Positions 63,127 to 64,000 of a DNA stretch of 64,000 nucleotides are shown here, in pieces. Source of the DNA: Opitutia bacterium (lineage in GTDB: Bacteria; Verrucomicrobiota; Verrucomicrobiia; Opitutales; Opitutaceae). The stretch covers positions 1 to 64,000 of the forward strand of contig CANHJG010000003.1 of NCBI GenBank assembly GCA_947461205.1, read 5' to 3'. Under the pieces are notes generated by a model, which did no database searches, was not told where the DNA came from, and saw only the letters and a list, made by a program, of their open reading frames with translations. The translations under genes and the position numbers were made by a program. Every line of letters starts with the position of its first letter. The first letter of the stretch is position 1.

Positions 63127-63579
63127 TAATATTTCCGGGAGGGGCGGTCCGGAGGTGGGGAGGAAAATTTTATAGGTCGGAAGATTTTTCGATCTCGGAA
63201 AAGTCGTCGATCCAGCGAAGCGAGCCCGGTACCTCGTTTTTGCTGCGACACGCGCGCTGGTACGACGCGCACGGGAGCGTATCGGGTGTTGGCGGGTCGG
63301 AGGATGGGTTTGCGCCGGAGCCGTGAGGGCGCTGGCGGGGAGCGTGTCGGGAGGAGCAGCGGTTTCCAACCGCCGGCGGCTTGAATGGGCGCTGGGGAAA
63401 GCGCCCCTCCGGTTCGTCGCGTGGGCCGGCGGTGCGGATTCCGCCGGAAGGCAGAGCGACGAACGCGGCGCGGTGCCCGGGTGCACCTCCCTCAACCGCA
63501 CTGAAAAAACAGCGGTAACCGACGGGCGGGGACCCCCGGGCCACTTTCGGGAGGCTTCCAGGGATCGACGGATCGAGTG

Positions 63580-64000
63580 TCAGGGAGCTTTTTTCTCTTC
63601 GGACTTCGCCGGGGTCGGCGCCGGGGGCGCGGGGGGCGGGGCGGGTTCGAAGAGTTCGTCGGACTTTTGCGGGAGGCTCGTAAAGGTATAGTCGGAAATC
63701 TGGAACGCGCGTTTTTGCATGAGCGCGTTAACGGGGGCGGTGGTGCCGTCGCTATGGGAAATATTCACGAAGACGGGCCCGGCGGGGATGGTTTCGAACT
63801 CGGGCGTCAGGGGTTTCGCGGGCTCGGCAGGTTTGCCGTCGGCGTCTTTTTTCAGGAGCTCGGCGGCGGTGCCGAGGGCGGCGAGGGCGGACTGGCCCTC
63901 GGCGGGCGGGGCGATGGGTTTGAGTTTTTTCTCCTCAGGCTTCCGCCCGAGCGCGACCTTCAGGACTTTCTGGTCGAAGGTTTCGATTTTGAAGAGACGT
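63580..64000 (-). CDS. DUF4340-like protein, C-terminal part (5' end outside window)
   Basis: The minus-strand frame is open from the window edge to a TGA at 63580-63582, encoding about 139 residues. It reads LFKIETFDQKVLKVALGRKP near the start, then PEFETIPAGPVFVNIS, RAFQISDYTFTSLPQKSDEL and a Pro/Ala/Lys tail. The ISDYTFxxLPxxxDEL end and the preceding beta-strands resemble DUF4340 proteins, which often sit next to gliding/ABC-transporter-like genes and are membrane anchored. The N-terminus lies beyond base 64000. The family call is moderate. Confidence 0.5.
   Translation of the reverse strand, partial: RLFKIETFDQKVLKVALGRKPEEKKLKPIAPPAEGQSALAALGTAAELLKKDADGKPAEPAKPLTPEFETIPAGPVFVNISHSDGTTAPVNALMQKRAFQISDYTFTSLPQKSDELFEPAPPPAPPAPTPAKSEEKKAP

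Larger units (their letters stand above)
62784..63579. other. Repeat-bearing gap with no clear gene
   Basis: About 800 bases without a recognisable gene. It carries a roughly 64-base direct repeat at 62833-62896 and 63064-63126 and several short C/G-rich inverted repeats. Short open frames on the minus strand end with similar residues (PHRPRPSEKSA and PHRPAPSEKSA) because of the repeat, not because of a gene. Confidence 0.5.

Overview
This is a GC-rich bacterial chromosome segment that reads like a member of Verrucomicrobiota, most likely family Opitutaceae. The reasons are indirect: a large TonB-dependent receptor whose plug begins with an 'LEAFTVTGSNIRR' stretch, a Gram-negative lipopolysaccharide-export operon next to HPr kinase, a fused alpha/beta 2-oxoacid dehydrogenase E1, a DUF3500 protein, and many intergenic hairpin repeats. 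No rRNA, tRNA or CRISPR array was seen, and there is no intact transposon or prophage. It is mostly an ordinary core-genome region, with patches of decayed genes and repeats between operons.

Layout. 1-2.1 kb: the 3' part of an HNH endonuclease gene, a decayed MscS channel gene, and a GcvR-like double-ACT protein. 2.1-6.9 kb (minus): glnD, a double-GAF histidine kinase and a small membrane protein. 7.1-9.8 kb: valS. A histidine-kinase remnant then precedes gmd-fcl (GDP-fucose synthesis) and prfB, which carries an intact programmed +1 frameshift. 13.7-15.1 kb: an ATP-grasp-like protein of unknown function. 15.1-21.1 kb is gene-poor: a small Opitutaceae-type protein behind a leader hairpin, a DUF3500 protein, a transposase remnant, a RidA-like pseudogene broken by a hairpin element, mtnA, a lipoprotein, and a group II intron-like 3' end. 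21.2-23.4 kb: sucCD.

24.1-31.2 kb: a CII-like HTH protein (plus), then minus-strand genes in the order fused E1, kdsC, lptC, lptA, lptB, hprK, rph. This joins Kdo synthesis, LPS transport and carbon-control signalling. 31.3-39.7 kb is a coherent glycerophosphodiester locus: a SorC-type regulator divergent from a TonB receptor, glpD, glpT and glpQ, with a perfect 14-bp palindrome between the two arms. 39.8-42.9 kb: an aldo/keto reductase, a carboxylesterase, rpiB (the glutamate-type active site) and a HAD phosphatase. 43.3-45.3 kb: a TIR-TM-TPR protein.

45.5-52.2 kb (minus) is a five-gene operon of circularly permuted ATP-grasp, alpha-E, two transglutaminase-fold proteins and DUF2126. This is a peptide-ligation/modification system predicted in the amidoligase literature but, to my knowledge, of unknown product. 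It is followed by an EamA transporter and sucA-sucB-lpd (2-oxoglutarate dehydrogenase). 59-64 kb: a small unknown protein with an SUI1/eIF1-like factor, metF behind a start-proximal palindrome, a GT-C-like membrane protein, a repeat-rich gap, and the 3' end of a DUF4340-like gene running out of the window.

The best leads are the ATP-grasp/alpha-E/transglutaminase operon, the TIR-TM-TPR protein, the two-copy hairpin element (15.3 and 18.4 kb), and the tandem repeat in the sucB linker whose core is a hairpin palindrome. All functional names come from reading translated motifs by eye; no database search was possible.
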